From positions 62,046,811-62,110,810 of the forward strand of contig OZ024887.1 in NCBI GenBank assembly GCA_964017195.1: a DNA stretch of 64,000 bases. Reading direction: 5' to 3'. Below, one piece after another: positions 55,688 through 64,000 of this stretch. Position 1 is the stretch's first letter, and each line of letters starts with the position of its first letter. The notes under the pieces are model-generated. The model did not search any database and was not told where the DNA came from. It was given only the letters and a program-made list of their open reading frames with translations. The position numbers and the translations under genes were made by a program. The stretch comes from Siderastrea radians. Lineage: Eukaryota > Cnidaria > Anthozoa > Scleractinia > Rhizangiidae.

Positions 55688-56012
55688 ATATTCTTTCGCA
55701 CGTTTGCGTCTGCATAACACAAAAAACAATTAAACAAAACTAAAACAGAACACATATTTTCCAATTCCTTAAGACTTTTGCCGTTTCTTCACCGCTCCGC
55801 TTTAGTGAGATACTAATATTAATTACGTTTTCGCAGACAATGACGTAATTTATATTCTCGTGCAAGCACTGAAGGAGAAACCCCCTTTGCAACGCAAATA
55901 CAGTGCAATTTCTTAAATCACTCATCCTGAAAAACAAATCTTGGTCTTAAATTTTTTCAAGCCTTCAGGAATACAGACGCTATTGTTTAACTATATTGGT
56001 GGTCTCTGTTGC
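55688..56012. other. Spacer without supported gene
   Basis: A minus-strand open frame of 65 codons here has no domain or start context. Nothing else seen. Confidence 0.35.
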
Positions 56013-56423
56013 TTACATTAATTCATAATCAAAATATTCATTACCGTCAGCAGACGTTTTGAGACCTATTTTGTAAAAAAATTGATAAGAATCATCTCCT
56101 AAATCTTCAGCAAGGCGTTTAGGGGCCCATACAAGAAATTCATCTCCATTTTTTGTTTTTAAAGTTAAAATATCTGAATTCCCAAATTTACCTTTCCGAT
56201 GTGAAACTTTTTTAATTTTGTATATATCGTCTGAAATATCTCTCCATTTTGAAATTTCTCTTCTTTTAAAACTTTCCTTAGTTGGCCATTCTTCTGAGAT
56301 CTCTTGTTGATCTATATATACATCCTCTGTTGGCCAGTCTTGTGAGATTTCTTGTTGATTTATAAATACATCCTCTGTTGGGCAGTCTTGTGAGATCGCT
56401 TGTTGATCTGTACAGACATCCAT
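56013..56423 (-). CDS. Polinton accessory protein with N-terminal 15-residue repeats
   Basis: 136 codons. The first ~50 residues are three repeats of the form DQQ(A/E)ISQD(C/W)PTEDV. The rest (about 55-136) is a compact domain with WRDISDDIYKIKKVS, GNSDILTLKTKNGDEFLVW and a C-terminal EYFDYELM, whose alternating pattern suggests a beta-rich, OB-like fold. A role in binding DNA is possible but is inference. A TATA-like atgtatattcaatatatc lies just before the ATG. It is the outermost recognisable minus-strand gene of the element. Confidence 0.55.
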   Translation of the reverse strand: MDVCTDQQAISQDCPTEDVFINQQEISQDWPTEDVYIDQQEISEEWPTKESFKRREISKWRDISDDIYKIKKVSHRKGKFGNSDILTLKTKNGDEFLVWAPKRLAEDLGDDSYQFFYKIGLKTSADGNEYFDYELM

Positions 56424-57037
56424 GTTAAGATATATTGAATATACATTTGTTTAATAGGGTGTTCTTCAAAACACATACCGAAAGGTGTCGGAAATTCCGA
56501 AGGGTGCCGGAAATTCCGAAAGGTGCTGTTAAATTCGAAAGGTGTTGTTAAATTCCGAAAGGTGCTGATTTCTGTTTGACTTTTTTTCTCGCACCCTTCG
56601 GAATTTCCGACACCTTTCGGAATGTCCCCCACTCACGTGCGCTATCACGCTTTGTCTCACGTGTTTTTATTTTTAGTTTAACCTTGGCACTGGATTATGT
56701 AATATCACGTGAGGTTCAGATGCTTGTAGACAATCAAAACCGTCACATTTTTTGCTTCAAATTTGTAACATTTCAGTCAAAATTTTATTTGATTGTGTAA
56801 TTTGTTGGTGAAGTTGCCAACTTAGAGATGAAAATCGTATTATGGAACCACATCTTGGCCTGAAATTGGGTAGCCATCTTCATCACGAGTTGGTAACAAT
56901 ATTTTTGAAACACACTCACGAGTAATGAATCTTATTTGCTTAATTTCGGGTGGTGAAAGAAGTTAAAAAAAAGCCAAATAACAAATAGCTTGCAAAGTTG
57001 CAATCATTTTGTAAGCGTATATAATTACTTTGAAAAT
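56424..57037. repeat. Direct and inverted ~20 bp repeats in a gene-free stretch
   Basis: Between about 56478 and 56632 the word aattccgaaaggtg(c/t) and variants repeat five or six times at ~20 bp spacing. They then occur in inverted orientation (cacccttcggaatttccgac, ctttcggaatgt). The remainder to 57037 shows no gene. Confidence 0.7.
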
Positions 57038-57510
57038 CTACAACGGAGCGAATGTTTTTTCATACTTTTTAGAAATAGATGGCGGAATCTCCATACAATG
57101 ATCAGTGACGAAATTATCTATCATTTTCAATCTATCAAGAAAGACCTTTTCGTCGAAAGCTTCACCTCTGAGATAAAAGCGAATCTCATCAAGGATTTTT
57201 TGGTATTCGATACGGGCAAAATTTGCTTGTTCTGTTTTCTTATCGTATGCCACTGCTTTTAAAATAAGACCGACCCCTGTTAAAGTTGCAATGACAACAG
57301 GGTTCAACGTAATTCCTCCGGCAACTGCGGCACTAATAATTAATGTGCCAGCTGAAAGATTACAAACAAAATTATTCGTCCAAAACTGCGGTACAGCTTT
57401 TCATAACCATAATGTTTCTTGTGGTAATAAGCATAAAAATCTTTCATTTTTTTAACCTTCTCTTTAGAAAGTGTTTGGTCGATATGGTTGAATTCGTATA
57501 TATTCTGCAT
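57038..57510 (-). pseudogene. Polinton membrane protein, frameshifted
   Basis: The start MQNIYEFNHIDQTLSKEKVK at 57510 follows a TATATAG motif. The upstream frame is basic and helical (KKMKDFYAYYHKKHYGYEKL) and ends at 57340. Another frame ending at 57038 continues with a hydrophobic segment (VVIATLTGVGLILKAV) and a charged C-terminal helix (EIRFYLRGEAFDEKVFLDRL). The frame change lies near 57340-57390 within the first hydrophobic stretch. It looks like a small virion or membrane protein of Polinton-type elements; the precise role is unknown. Confidence 0.5.
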
Positions 57511-57783
57511 TGTGCTATATAATGTAAAAAAAATGTTTGTGATACTATATATATTCAAGCAACATTAAGATTTTTTCATCTTTCGCAGGTGAATTCAGGT
57601 CTTAATGAGCATTGAACAACAATACTGAAACATTTGATTAATAGAAATTGTCTGTGTTTTAGTTGTTTCGGTTGAATGAAAAATTTTTCCAACATGTGAT
57701 GATGACGGGGTTGAATGCATTATCTGTAAGGAAATAGGTGTCTATTTTCTTTTTTGGCTTGAATATATTAATTTTATTTTTTT

Positions 57784-59287
57784 TTAATTACCCTGATTCA
57801 TGATTATTTCATCACAACCATTTAATAAAAATCTAAAACCATTTTTCGTATTTAAAACGCCATTTATGCGATGAATGGAACCACTCAAATTATGACCGTT
57901 TAAAGACAAATCTGTTTGCATTACCATTTGCCCATTTTCAATAACAAAAGCGGTGTCATAGACACTTGGATCAACGTTTGAAATTGTTTCTTTAACACCA
58001 TAAACAATTAGATGACCAATTGTCATTAATGATGGATTACGGACCGTACCGTGCAGATCGAGATATATGTATTGCAGGGGGTGAGCTACCCCATCTGTGA
58101 AAATGGATAACTGTTTTGGTGTACTTTTCGAATATTTTGGTTGTATGATTAGAAATTGAAATCGTAGTGGCTTGCGGTGTCACACTCACCTCATTCATTT
58201 CTGGTGGAAACCATTCAACAACCATAGTGTAGTAACCGACCGGAAGTTTATATAAGTTAAAACCGAGGCGTGACTGGTACTGGTTGGGTGAGCCTTTTTC
58301 AAACAGGAGTTTGAGAGAGTAAGCTTTTTTATTTATTTGATGTGGAAAATCAGGAAAATCGTTGATGCCCAAAACCTCAATATTATTTTCACTCGAAGAT
58401 TCATCACTGTCTTCCATCAAGTATCTGAAGGCGTCCTTTTTTGTGCCGAGCTAGTGATATGGGATTCATGAATTCTTTGACTGACAAGATCTCTCATTGA
58501 TGTTATTTCATTTTGCATAAAATTAACATTAACTACAGATTTCAGATCTTTGCCATCTGTTTGTAAGTTAATAATTTTATTATTATTTAAGTTTAAGTCT
58601 CCAGTCATACTATTTGTCCCATCAAATTTGAGAAACTTTTTTTGTGTTATATCTTCAATTCTGTACTTAACAAACTCGACACATGCGGCGTCTCTCTTGT
58701 TTGATGGAAGATTAAGATTAGTAACTGAATGATTTTTCATATCAATATCAGCTTCTTTATCCAGTATTTTTACAAGCTGATTATCGACATACCTGTTCTG
58801 GGTCTTTTACGTTGTAGATTGTGTTATTATTCATATTAATGCTTGCTTCCATTTTCCCGCCTTCCTTTTTTGAAAGAAAGATATTTCTCGTGTCCTGATA
58901 GTTTATTACCTTTGACAGATCACCGTGGATAGGATAAGGATTGCTTTTTAATCGCAAAATATCGTACTTATTTTGCATGTCAATATCAGCAGAACCGCTT
59001 GCATTACCTTGAGGCCCAGGATCACCTTTTTCGCCTTTGTCGCCTTTTGGACCCTGAGGTCCTTGTGGCCCTTTCTGACCTTGGGGACCAATCATACCTC
59101 GTGGTCCCGTGGGACCTTTTTCACCCCTCGGTCCATAAGGACCTTGTGGTCCCGCTGGGCCTTTGTCACCCTTCGGCCCAGGAGGACCCTCGGGGCCAGG
59201 AGGACCCCCTGGGCCAGGAGGGCGCACTTTTTCACTTTCACTCATCGCTTGGCTAGTTCCACCTATTTGGCTGTTAATATACCTCAT
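57784..59287 (-). pseudogene. Polinton fibre-like protein with collagen repeat, broken
   Basis: The gene starts at 59287, overlapping the ATPase stop by one base (TAATG). The first frame (to 58781) has a ~24-residue lead, then about 24 Gly-X-Y triplets ([17 protein letters not shown]...), then LxMNNNxIxNV-type fibre repeats. It continues in three further frames ending at 58417, 58037 and 57784, with motifs MTGDLNLNNNKIINLQ and TDLSLNGHNLSG and a globular part (SRLGFNLYKLPVGYYTMVVE). Frames alternate, so at least three frameshifts break what was probably one long trimeric fibre used for host-cell attachment. Collagen-like stalks with such repeats are known in phage and virus fibres. Separate small genes are a less likely reading. 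Confidence 0.65.
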
Positions 59288-59856
59288 TATATATCTTCAT
59301 CAAAATTCTTTTTCATTAATTTTCGGGGCTTGTCATAGTAAAAGAAAGAATATTTTTTATCGGTGGCGCGAATTAAAGTGTCATGATCCACACCTATCTC
59401 GTCTGCAATCCGTTTGTTTTCTCGTGGAAGAAATCTGAAAATACAAAAATGGCTGCAGTTATCACGGATGTTTTTCGGCACCTTGTGGAAGGTTTGAGTG
59501 AGGTAAATAACGCAGCAGTTTCTGTGCCGCCCGTTGATAAAATAATTAATGATGCTGTTTTGGTTGCTTTCGCAAACAAGATCATCAAAAACAACAATTT
59601 TTTGGTTGTCTACCGGAAGCTCTTCGAGTGGAATGATTTCATCACCGTAAGCCTTGATGACCTCGTAACCAACCTTGGGGTTGATTCGTTTAGCAAAGTC
59701 CTGCAAAAGAGACTGATATTTATTCTGGTGCAGGTTTTTTGAAAAGAGGTAAATTTTATCAAAATCTAACAACTCATAAAGCATATGCAGTAATATGTTT
59801 GTTTTGCCAGAATTACTGGGTCCACAAATTAACATCCGGAAAACATCTGCTGGCAT
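59287..59856 (-). CDS. A32-like genome packaging ATPase (Polinton)
   Basis: 189 codons. Walker A is GPSNSGKT at residues 12-19 and Walker B is KIVVFDD at about 86-92, followed by a sensor-like region with [20 protein letters not shown]. This is the FtsK/HerA-type ATPase that drives double-stranded DNA into the capsid of Polintons, adenovirus-like and related double-jelly-roll viruses. The first ATG used is MPADVFRM. The frame stays open 17 codons upstream without another ATG. Length is somewhat short for the family but the core is complete. It ends in a one-base overlap with the fibre gene. The frame is intact, unlike its neighbours. Confidence 0.8.
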   Translation of the reverse strand: MPADVFRMLICGPSNSGKTNILLHMLYELLDFDKIYLFSKNLHQNKYQSLLQDFAKRINPKVGYEVIKAYGDEIIPLEELPVDNQKIVVFDDLVCESNQNSIINYFINGRHRNCCVIYLTQTFHKVPKNIRDNCSHFCIFRFLPRENKRIADEIGVDHDTLIRATDKKYSFFYYDKPRKLMKKNFDEDI

Positions 59857-59923
59857 ACAAGGGTGACCTTGCTTGTAGTTACTCTTGAAAAAACCTGGGT
59901 CAAAATATATTCACGCTGGAAAT
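59857..59923. promoter_or_regulatory. Divergent intergenic gap of the Polinton
   Basis: Only 67 bp separate the minus-strand ATPase from the plus-strand scaffold-like gene. It contains caaaatatattcacg about 15 bp before the plus-strand ATG. Similar AT-rich TATA-like words precede other starts in the element. A bidirectional promoter is likely but not proven. Confidence 0.4.
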
Positions 59924-60879
59924 ATGTCCGTAAAAAAATGGCAACAATTGGCTGAAGAAAAAACGGTGTTGGATAAACAAACAGAAGAAATTCACCAAAA
60001 ATTTAGAATGGATAAAATAAACAAAGAGTTTGGTCAGCTTTCAGGAGAAGAGCTTTTTAAACCAATCACAAAAAGGCTTGATGAAAAGAGCAGCACCACT
60101 GCAGAAGAAGAAAAATAAGAAAAAGAAGAAGAAGAAGAAGAAGAAGAAGAAGAAGAAGAAGAAGAAGAAGAAGAAGAAGAAGATGAAGAAGAAGAGCAGG
60201 AAGTTCCTGATGAATTCAGATGATCAAGAATTTGATGATCTTCCATTACCACCTCCATCTTTGATGGAAGAAACTGTTATGCCGGGATCTTCCAAAGATG
60301 AAACAAAAAAAGAAACAACAAATCGGCTTAGAAATGATAAAAGTATGCTTGCCAAACATGAACATGACCCAACTTACAAAGTAAAAAGTAAAAATTCAAA
60401 ATACTATGGATATGATGTGGAAAAACTAAAAGCTGAGGCATTTAAACTAGAAACAATTAAGGCACATCAAGAACATGCAGAAAAGTTACTTAAAAGAAAA
60501 CAACCTTTATTGACACAATTACAAGAAGGGAAGATGAAATAAAAACCACCTGAAAAACCGGAAAAAAGAGAAATCACCAAAACTCCTCTTGAAAAAGCTG
60601 TCATGAGCCGAAGACCTTATCTAGAGCCTTCCGACAATGAAGATGACCTATCTGAACAGGATTGGGGGGAAACCGAAGGAAGTTGGCATCGCTGATGAAG
60701 CTGAAAAATTGATCAACCAACTTCATTTGATCTTAGGATCGATAAAAACAGGAAACAGCTCAATAAAACTAAAAAATCAGGTATGGTCTCTGCTTGATTC
60801 ACTAGTTGAACTCGGCACGATCAATAAAAAGCAAAAGAAAAAATTATTACTAATTATATATTTCAATAATGAGCTTTGA
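59924..60879 (+). pseudogene. Acidic scaffold-like Polinton protein, broken
   Basis: Starts MSVKKWQQLAEEKTVLDKQT at 59924 and is predicted coiled coil. A GAA microsatellite (about 60112-60190) encodes a glutamate run in the gene's frame, but a stop at 60116-60118 and a frame change follow. The next frame (DDLPLPPPSLMEE, LKAEAFKLETIKAHQEH) stops at 60540-60542 and stays open beyond. A G run near 60664-60668 shifts it into the last frame (ADEAEKLINQLHLILGSI), ending at 60879, which overlaps the penton gene start by 11 bp. I infer an internal scaffold or core role from charge and location between the ATPase and capsid genes. Confidence 0.5.
60112..60190 (+). repeat. (GAA)n microsatellite inside coding region
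   Basis: More than 20 AAG/GAA repeats within the scaffold-like gene. Read in the three frames it gives runs of E, K or R. Expansion or slippage here is the likely cause of one frame break. Confidence 0.9.
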
Positions 60880-61633
60880 TATTCTGCTTGACTCGAGACT
60901 CGCAAAACAAGAAAGGGGCGGAGAACGGAATGTTTCACATGATTTTACAGTGAAGTTTTATCCTCCGATCGAATTGGGTTCAGGAACCTATAAAGCTGCG
61001 CTAAACAGACTTATCACAATGAGTTACTCATGGTACAACATCGATGCCTTTTACGACAACAACAAAATTCGCTGGAGAAAGAAAACTGAAGCGTGGCAGA
61101 CCTTAACTTTTCCGAATGGAATGTATGATTACAAAAGAATCAACACTTTTCTTCAGAAACACATCGGTAAAGTAGACCCAGCAGATAAAGATAGTGATTA
61201 CATTTTTACAATGTATTTCGATATGTCAATTTACCGGGTTGTAATTTCGATGCACGAAAATTATGAGCTTGACTTTTCTCAAGGAGCTTCAGCTGAATTG
61301 CTTGGTTATGAGAAAAAAATCTTGACCGGAAAAAAAGGCTATGTCGAAAAATTCGTTCCAAATATCACAAGAGGTGTTGATTGGGTGTATTTGCACTGCA
61401 ATCTTATCACACGCCGAACAAACAATGTTTCAAGCGATGTGTTATACAGTTTCTCAACAACAGGGCTTCAGGTTAGCTATCCATTTCAAAAAGAGCCGCG
61501 TCGGCTTGAGTGGCAACCTTTGAATAAAAGTTATATTAATGAAATAAGGGTTTGGGTGACAGATGGAAGAAACAATATCCTGGATCTCAACGGGACAGAC
61601 ATTGCAATCAGCTTAATGATTGAAAAAGAGTAA
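60869..61633 (+). CDS. Penton-like minor capsid protein (Polinton)
   Basis: 254 codons, intact. Key segments are FDILLDSRLAKQERGG at the start, VSHDFTVKFYPPIEL, YKAALNRLITMSYSW, WQTLTFPNGMYDYKRINTFL in the middle and EIRVWVTDGRNNILDLNG near the end. Size and beta-rich pattern fit the single jelly-roll penton protein that fills capsid vertices in Polintons and related viruses, where the fibre attaches. The upstream sequence has an AT-rich attatatatttca. The identity rests on context with the ATPase and major capsid gene and on general resemblance. Confidence 0.65.
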   Translation: MSFDILLDSRLAKQERGGERNVSHDFTVKFYPPIELGSGTYKAALNRLITMSYSWYNIDAFYDNNKIRWRKKTEAWQTLTFPNGMYDYKRINTFLQKHIGKVDPADKDSDYIFTMYFDMSIYRVVISMHENYELDFSQGASAELLGYEKKILTGKKGYVEKFVPNITRGVDWVYLHCNLITRRTNNVSSDVLYSFSTTGLQVSYPFQKEPRRLEWQPLNKSYINEIRVWVTDGRNNILDLNGTDIAISLMIEKE

Positions 61634-61660
61634 GGATTTTGTTGTTATAAATATACAGTT

Positions 61661-62038
61661 ATGAATCATCCGAGCGAGTGGGCAAGATTCTTTGACGAAA
61701 ACACCGGAAGTTATCGATATAAACACAAAGGGTCGGGTGTGATCCGTGACACCCTCATGACCATCGGTAAAGTATTCAAAGGCACTGTAAAGAACGTGGC
61801 AAAGAAAACAGCCGAAAAAGCCACAAAAACAATCGCTGGAAAAGCGGGTCAGAAAGTTGGTGAATTTGCTGTTGCAAAAGGTTCGAAACAAATACGAAAA
61901 ATACTGCAAGAGCGAAAGCAAAAACCGTTGTCTCAGGATGCAAAAAAGAAACTTGCAAATATTTTGCAAAACCAAAAACCAAAAAAATCAGAAGACGTCT
62001 ATATAAAAATAAATCGAATTTTGGCAAACGAAATTTAA
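61661..62038 (+). CDS. Small basic Polinton protein
   Basis: 125 codons, intact. MNHPSEWARFFDENTGSYRY opens it. A strongly basic, alanine-rich middle follows (KKTAEKATKTIAGKAG and KQIRKILQERKQK), plus a lysine-rich end. Charge and location before the major capsid gene suggest a DNA-binding core or minor virion protein. A TATA-like ttataaatatac lies ~10 bp before the ATG. Confidence 0.5.
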   Translation: MNHPSEWARFFDENTGSYRYKHKGSGVIRDTLMTIGKVFKGTVKNVAKKTAEKATKTIAGKAGQKVGEFAVAKGSKQIRKILQERKQKPLSQDAKKKLANILQNQKPKKSEDVYIKINRILANEI

Positions 62039-62079
62039 TCGCAAATTTTTTTTTTCTCTTCATATAAAAGATTGTTCAC

Positions 62080-63334
62080 ATGTTCAGAAGTCGACCATAC
62101 CTCGAGAATACTACATAGGTTCAAATTAATTTAGACACCCCGATCACCTTACCTGGGAATACCCAATATCAAACAAAGTCGGGCTACAAATTTACCGTAA
62201 AAGACCGGGACAATTTTTATGACTGGTACAACGCTTATTTCCGCGTCGATTTTAAGTTTGAAGCTGTAGCAAACGGAGCCAACATTGGTGCTGACACTGA
62301 ATCAGCTCCGATTAACGTTTTTTTCTCATTGATCAAAAGTTTGAAACTAAGTTCAGCGGGAAAAAAACTGTACTGTACGAGGCGGACAATATCCACAAAG
62401 GTATTTTCATCAAAAATCTGCTTGATTTTTCGGACGATTTTTCGAGAAGCGTGGCAACAAACCAGTTTTGGTATCTTGACTCTGACGCCACCACAGCGAC
62501 TGATAACAATGCGACGAACCTTGGAATGCGAGCAAGGGCGCTTCTATCACATGAAGGTGAGATAGTTAAGACCATTATCCCTTTGAACAGATACTCCTTC
62601 TTCGAAGGTCTTTCCGACAGGATGCTGCCACCGTTACAACTTGAGTTTGAAATTGTTCTGCAAGACGACAGAGAAATGATTTTCCAAAACGATGCAACAG
62701 TTCGAAGAATTGTTGTCCGTAAATTTGAGTTGTGGGTCCCACAATTACATTTAACTGGTAAAGGACAGACCCTGACCAATGAAAATTTCTTGAAGCCAAC
62801 CTAATGGAAATACCTACAAGAAAATTTGCAGCTCCAGAAGGGATGCAAATGGTACGTGGTTGATTACATCTGCGATAAAAGACCCCAAGCATGTCTTTGT
62901 ATTCCTTCAACAAACTCAGAAACAAAATTCTTACAGGTTCAACCCTTACATCTTTGACACATTTGATATCGATGGTGATGACTCGGCAAGATTGGACACT
63001 TGCCGCCTCAAATACGGCACAAAATTTTACCCTCAGCTTGATTACGACCATGATTTTAAAATAAGAATTTTGAATGATTTGATCAATTTAATCAATTTCA
63101 GATACAGAAAGAACGACTACAACACCCGCGTTCAGCTGCAGCTTGCCAATTTTGAGAAGTTATACCCAATTATCTACTTTGGTCTACGAAATACCAAAGA
63201 AAGTGTGAAAGCTTGAATTCCATTACAGACTTAACGAAGCCGCTAACGCTCAAGATTACACAATCTTCGCCTTGGTTTTGAGTGAAGAAGAATTTGTGCT
63301 GAAGCAAATGGGCAATGAGCTTGTCACCGTCTAG
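62080..63334 (+). pseudogene. Major capsid protein (double jelly-roll, Polinton), broken
   Basis: The start ATG at 62080 follows catataaaag, but a TAG at 62116-62118 interrupts the frame after 12 codons. The same frame then resumes with YKFTVKDRDNFYDWYNAYFR and is lost at about 62360-62380. A second frame (62451-62804) carries RALLSHEGEIVKTIIPLNRY and VRKFELWVPQLHL. A third (62860-63216) carries FNPYIFDTFDIDGDDSARLD. A last shift near 63190 leads to the terminal stop at 63332-63334. Together these give a protein of about 415 codons with the segments expected of the trimeric shell protein. With one stop and at least three frame changes it cannot make a capsid. Confidence 0.65.
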
Positions 63335-63369
63335 ACCAAAAAAAATTCTGAATATAATATACATGCACG

Positions 63370-64000
63370 ATGAGCACAACTTATCATCCATATGAAATCG
63401 CACTTACTGATGGTCAGAAAAAGAAACTTCAAAAAGCTTATGTTTCGAAGACAGCTGTTACTCTGAGAGTTAAACCAGGCCAAATTGGGCGCGGTGACGA
63501 ACTACTTCTCACTGCTACTCAAATCTCGCGACTGAAGAAAACCTCAGCGGCAGGGAAAGGAATGGAAATAAAATTAAGCCAGACCCAGATTCAGAATACT
63601 GCACAGCGTGGTGGAAATTTATTTTCTGCCATGGTTGGTTTGGCACGACCTTTGATAAAGCCAGCCCTTGGGGCATTATTAGCAAGTGCAGGTTTAAGTT
63701 TCGGCGCTGAAAAGGTGCTGAAAAAAATATTCGGAAAGGGTTTTGGGCCGAAGGAAATTGAGCTTTATAAACTTGTCCAGCAAATGACTCCTATTCAGAA
63801 AAAAGCGGCAGAACAATATCTTGTTGGTCAAGGTTTAGTAAAAGGAGGCGGCGCACAGTATGGTGGCTTCCTTGGTATGTTGGCGTCTATCGGAGTACCT
63901 TTGGCCCTTGATTTAGTCCGAAAAATAATCGGAAAAAGTATGCAAACTCAACCACCACGCTCACGACTAAGACGAGCACCACCTTTACCACCACCTCCTA
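63370..64000 (+). CDS. Glycine-rich Polinton virion protein, cut by window end
   Basis: The frame opens at 63370 (MSTTYHPYEIALTDGQKKKL) after a tataatatacatgcacg element and stays open for 210 codons to the window edge. It has a basic N-terminal half and repeated glycine-rich spots (AQRGGN, KGGGAQYGGF). A hydrophobic or amphipathic stretch (LIKPALGALLASAGLSFGAE) and a proline/arginine-rich end follow. Adenovirus-like minor proteins have GG-type cleavage sites for the viral cysteine protease, so these spots could be such sites. The intact frame contrasts with the neighbouring capsid gene. The 3' end is not in the window. Confidence 0.55.
   Translation, partial: MSTTYHPYEIALTDGQKKKLQKAYVSKTAVTLRVKPGQIGRGDELLLTATQISRLKKTSAAGKGMEIKLSQTQIQNTAQRGGNLFSAMVGLARPLIKPALGALLASAGLSFGAEKVLKKIFGKGFGPKEIELYKLVQQMTPIQKKAAEQYLVGQGLVKGGGAQYGGFLGMLASIGVPLALDLVRKIIGKSMQTQPPRSRLRRAPPLPPPP

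Noticed and set aside
58973..59438. Plus-strand open frames over the collagen-like repeat
   Set aside because: Antisense of Gly-X-Y codons stays open because of composition; the minus-strand frame explains the sequence.
60034..60258. Minus-strand serine-rich protein and plus-strand lysine-rich frame over the GAA repeat
   Set aside because: Both are translations of the microsatellite in other frames; the acidic frame fits the gene.

Overview
This window is animal nuclear DNA, most likely from a stony coral or another anthozoan. The evidence is spliced genes with GT/AG borders, dense nested DNA transposons and foldback elements, tRNA-derived SINEs, Penelope-like and LINE remnants, two 200-base assembly gaps (9101-9300 and 44301-44500), and a receptor family that combines leucine-rich repeats (LRRs) with many membrane helices. 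The species call is an inference; no marker gene is present.

Region 1 (1-3000) holds a frameshifted RecQ-like helicase start, a dead Penelope-like reverse transcriptase on the minus strand, and a 330 bp foldback. Region 2 (about 3000-14830) is a tandem array of four and a bit ~2.2 kb units. Three units keep a tRNA-Ser-like SINE head. The fourth is interrupted by a ZMYM1-like hAT transposase gene (10712-13291) that replaced part of the unit. I see no gene in the unit itself.

Region 3 (about 15200-54200) is three tandem copies of a receptor locus, all on the minus strand. The large second exon encodes a plant-style LRR ectodomain, a cysteine-rich neck, about eight membrane helices and a short tail. 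Copy A (20254-23488) is a pseudogene; copies B (39887-43140) and C (50861-54120) are open. Small first exons carrying signal peptides lie upstream. One type (29204-29408 and 46683-46887) is intact and phase-compatible with the big exon. A second, homologous type (about 16340-16521, 35035-35216, 48090-48288) is damaged in all three copies. The copies act as empty-site controls for each other, so many insertions can be bounded to the base: a hAT nested in a MITE, a MITE sitting on the end of another hAT, TTAA-flanked foldbacks, and a 5'-truncated LINE.

Region 4 (about 55200-64000, continuing past the right edge) is the morphogenesis part of a Polinton/Maverick, an endogenised virus-like DNA element. 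It has a packaging ATPase, a collagen-like fibre gene, a broken acidic scaffold-like gene, an intact penton-like capsid protein, a small basic protein, a broken major capsid protein and a glycine-rich virion protein cut by the window end. Minus-strand and plus-strand gene sets diverge from a 67 bp gap at about 59890. No polymerase, integrase or protease is visible, and several genes carry stops or frameshifts, so this copy is decayed. Next to it is an unrecognised gene (55208-55687) whose protein is two cysteine-containing repeats.
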